Source: Branchiostoma floridae | Lineage: Eukaryota; Chordata; Leptocardii; Amphioxiformes; Branchiostomatidae | DNA: 64,000 nt | Assembly (NCBI RefSeq): GCF_000003815.2 | Contig: NC_049992.1 | Location: 7,234,344 to 7,298,343 of the forward strand | Direction: 5' to 3' | Shown here: positions 63,701 through 64,000 of the stretch, one piece after another | Numbering within the stretch: the first letter of the stretch is position 1 | Layout: every line of letters begins with the position of its first letter | Notes under the pieces: generated by a model | The model's input: only the letters and a program-made list of their open reading frames with translations | What the model was told of the DNA's origin: nothing | Database searches by the model: none | Made by a program: the position numbers and the translations under genes

Positions 63701-64000
63701 CTTGCCAGAGAAGTGAAAGATTTCCATCTAGGCAATGGAACGCAATGAACAGCTGTTGAGTTTAGATGACAGCCCGGGTCAACTGGTCCGGGCCAGAAAC
63801 AAAAGATTCGTCTTAAGTTCCTGCCGCTTTTCCCACAAAACCGCGGCAACTACGTCGCACAGGACGTAAAACAGGGCTTGGTGGATGTCTACTCAAGTAG
63901 AAGGTAATGTAACATGTGAGGAATTCAGTGGAGAAGCGCTGTAAAGTCGGTTTTGGGAGGGACGCTTACATCGAGGGGACGGTTATGGAGAGGAGCGAGC
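60741..64000 (-). other. Eph intron 1, 3' part (or upstream region)
   Basis: This is non-coding sequence between exon 2 and the right edge. Eph exon 1 encodes the signal peptide and should end one base into a codon. I found no minus-strand ATG followed by a hydrophobic leader and a phase-1 donor here, so exon 1 is probably further right. The open frames here (for example 61357-61626 and 63643-63849, minus) show no recognisable domain. No transposon ends or tRNA boxes were seen. The last 160 bases are GC-richer but hold no clear promoter element. Confidence 0.7.

Overview
The window is animal genomic DNA, almost all of it intronic. It carries three consecutive coding exons of one Eph receptor tyrosine kinase gene on the minus strand: exon 2 (60676-60740, 65 bp), exon 3 (55486-56149, 664 bp) and exon 4 (16246-16401, 156 bp). 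All three have GT-AG junctions and compatible phases, and their translation joins into an ephrin-binding domain followed by the start of the cysteine-rich region. Exon 1 (signal peptide) was not found in the 3.3 kb upstream. The fibronectin III, transmembrane, kinase, SAM and PDZ-binding exons must lie to the left of position 1. The Eph family is animal-specific. Exon sizes and phases match, as I recall them, those of vertebrate Eph genes. Moderate GC, tens-of-kilobase introns, mixed small DNA transposons and SINEs, and many TACATGTA octamers fit an invertebrate deuterostome, most plausibly amphioxus (Branchiostoma). The species is inferred, not proven.

Layout from right to left, in the direction of transcription: intron 1 (partial, 60741-64000); exon 2; intron 2 (4.5 kb, with a GC-rich island at about 56.87-57.12 kb and a 51-bp tandem duplication); exon 3; a 39-kb intron 3; exon 4; and at least 16.2 kb of intron 4. 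The introns hold two apparently identical 476-bp terminal-inverted-repeat elements at TTAA sites (43786-44261 and 44770-45245), a 174-bp TA-flanked Tc1/mariner-pogo-like MITE (29141-29314), a tRNA-derived SINE plus a truncated copy just upstream of exon 4, a tRNA-like pseudogene (6331-6401), several two- or three-copy tandem duplications with 51-150-bp units, and simple repeats. Three RFX-type X-box motifs occur, one of them centred in an 11-bp perfect inverted repeat.

No other complete gene is recognised. A few short intronic open frames have codon composition resembling real exons (12269-12478 minus; 39534-39825 plus; 41270-41865 plus) and are recorded at low confidence. No bacterial-type systems, CRISPR arrays or rRNA genes are present. 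The points most worth following are the pair of identical TTAA elements, the X-box palindrome and the unexplained coding-like island 4 kb downstream of exon 4.
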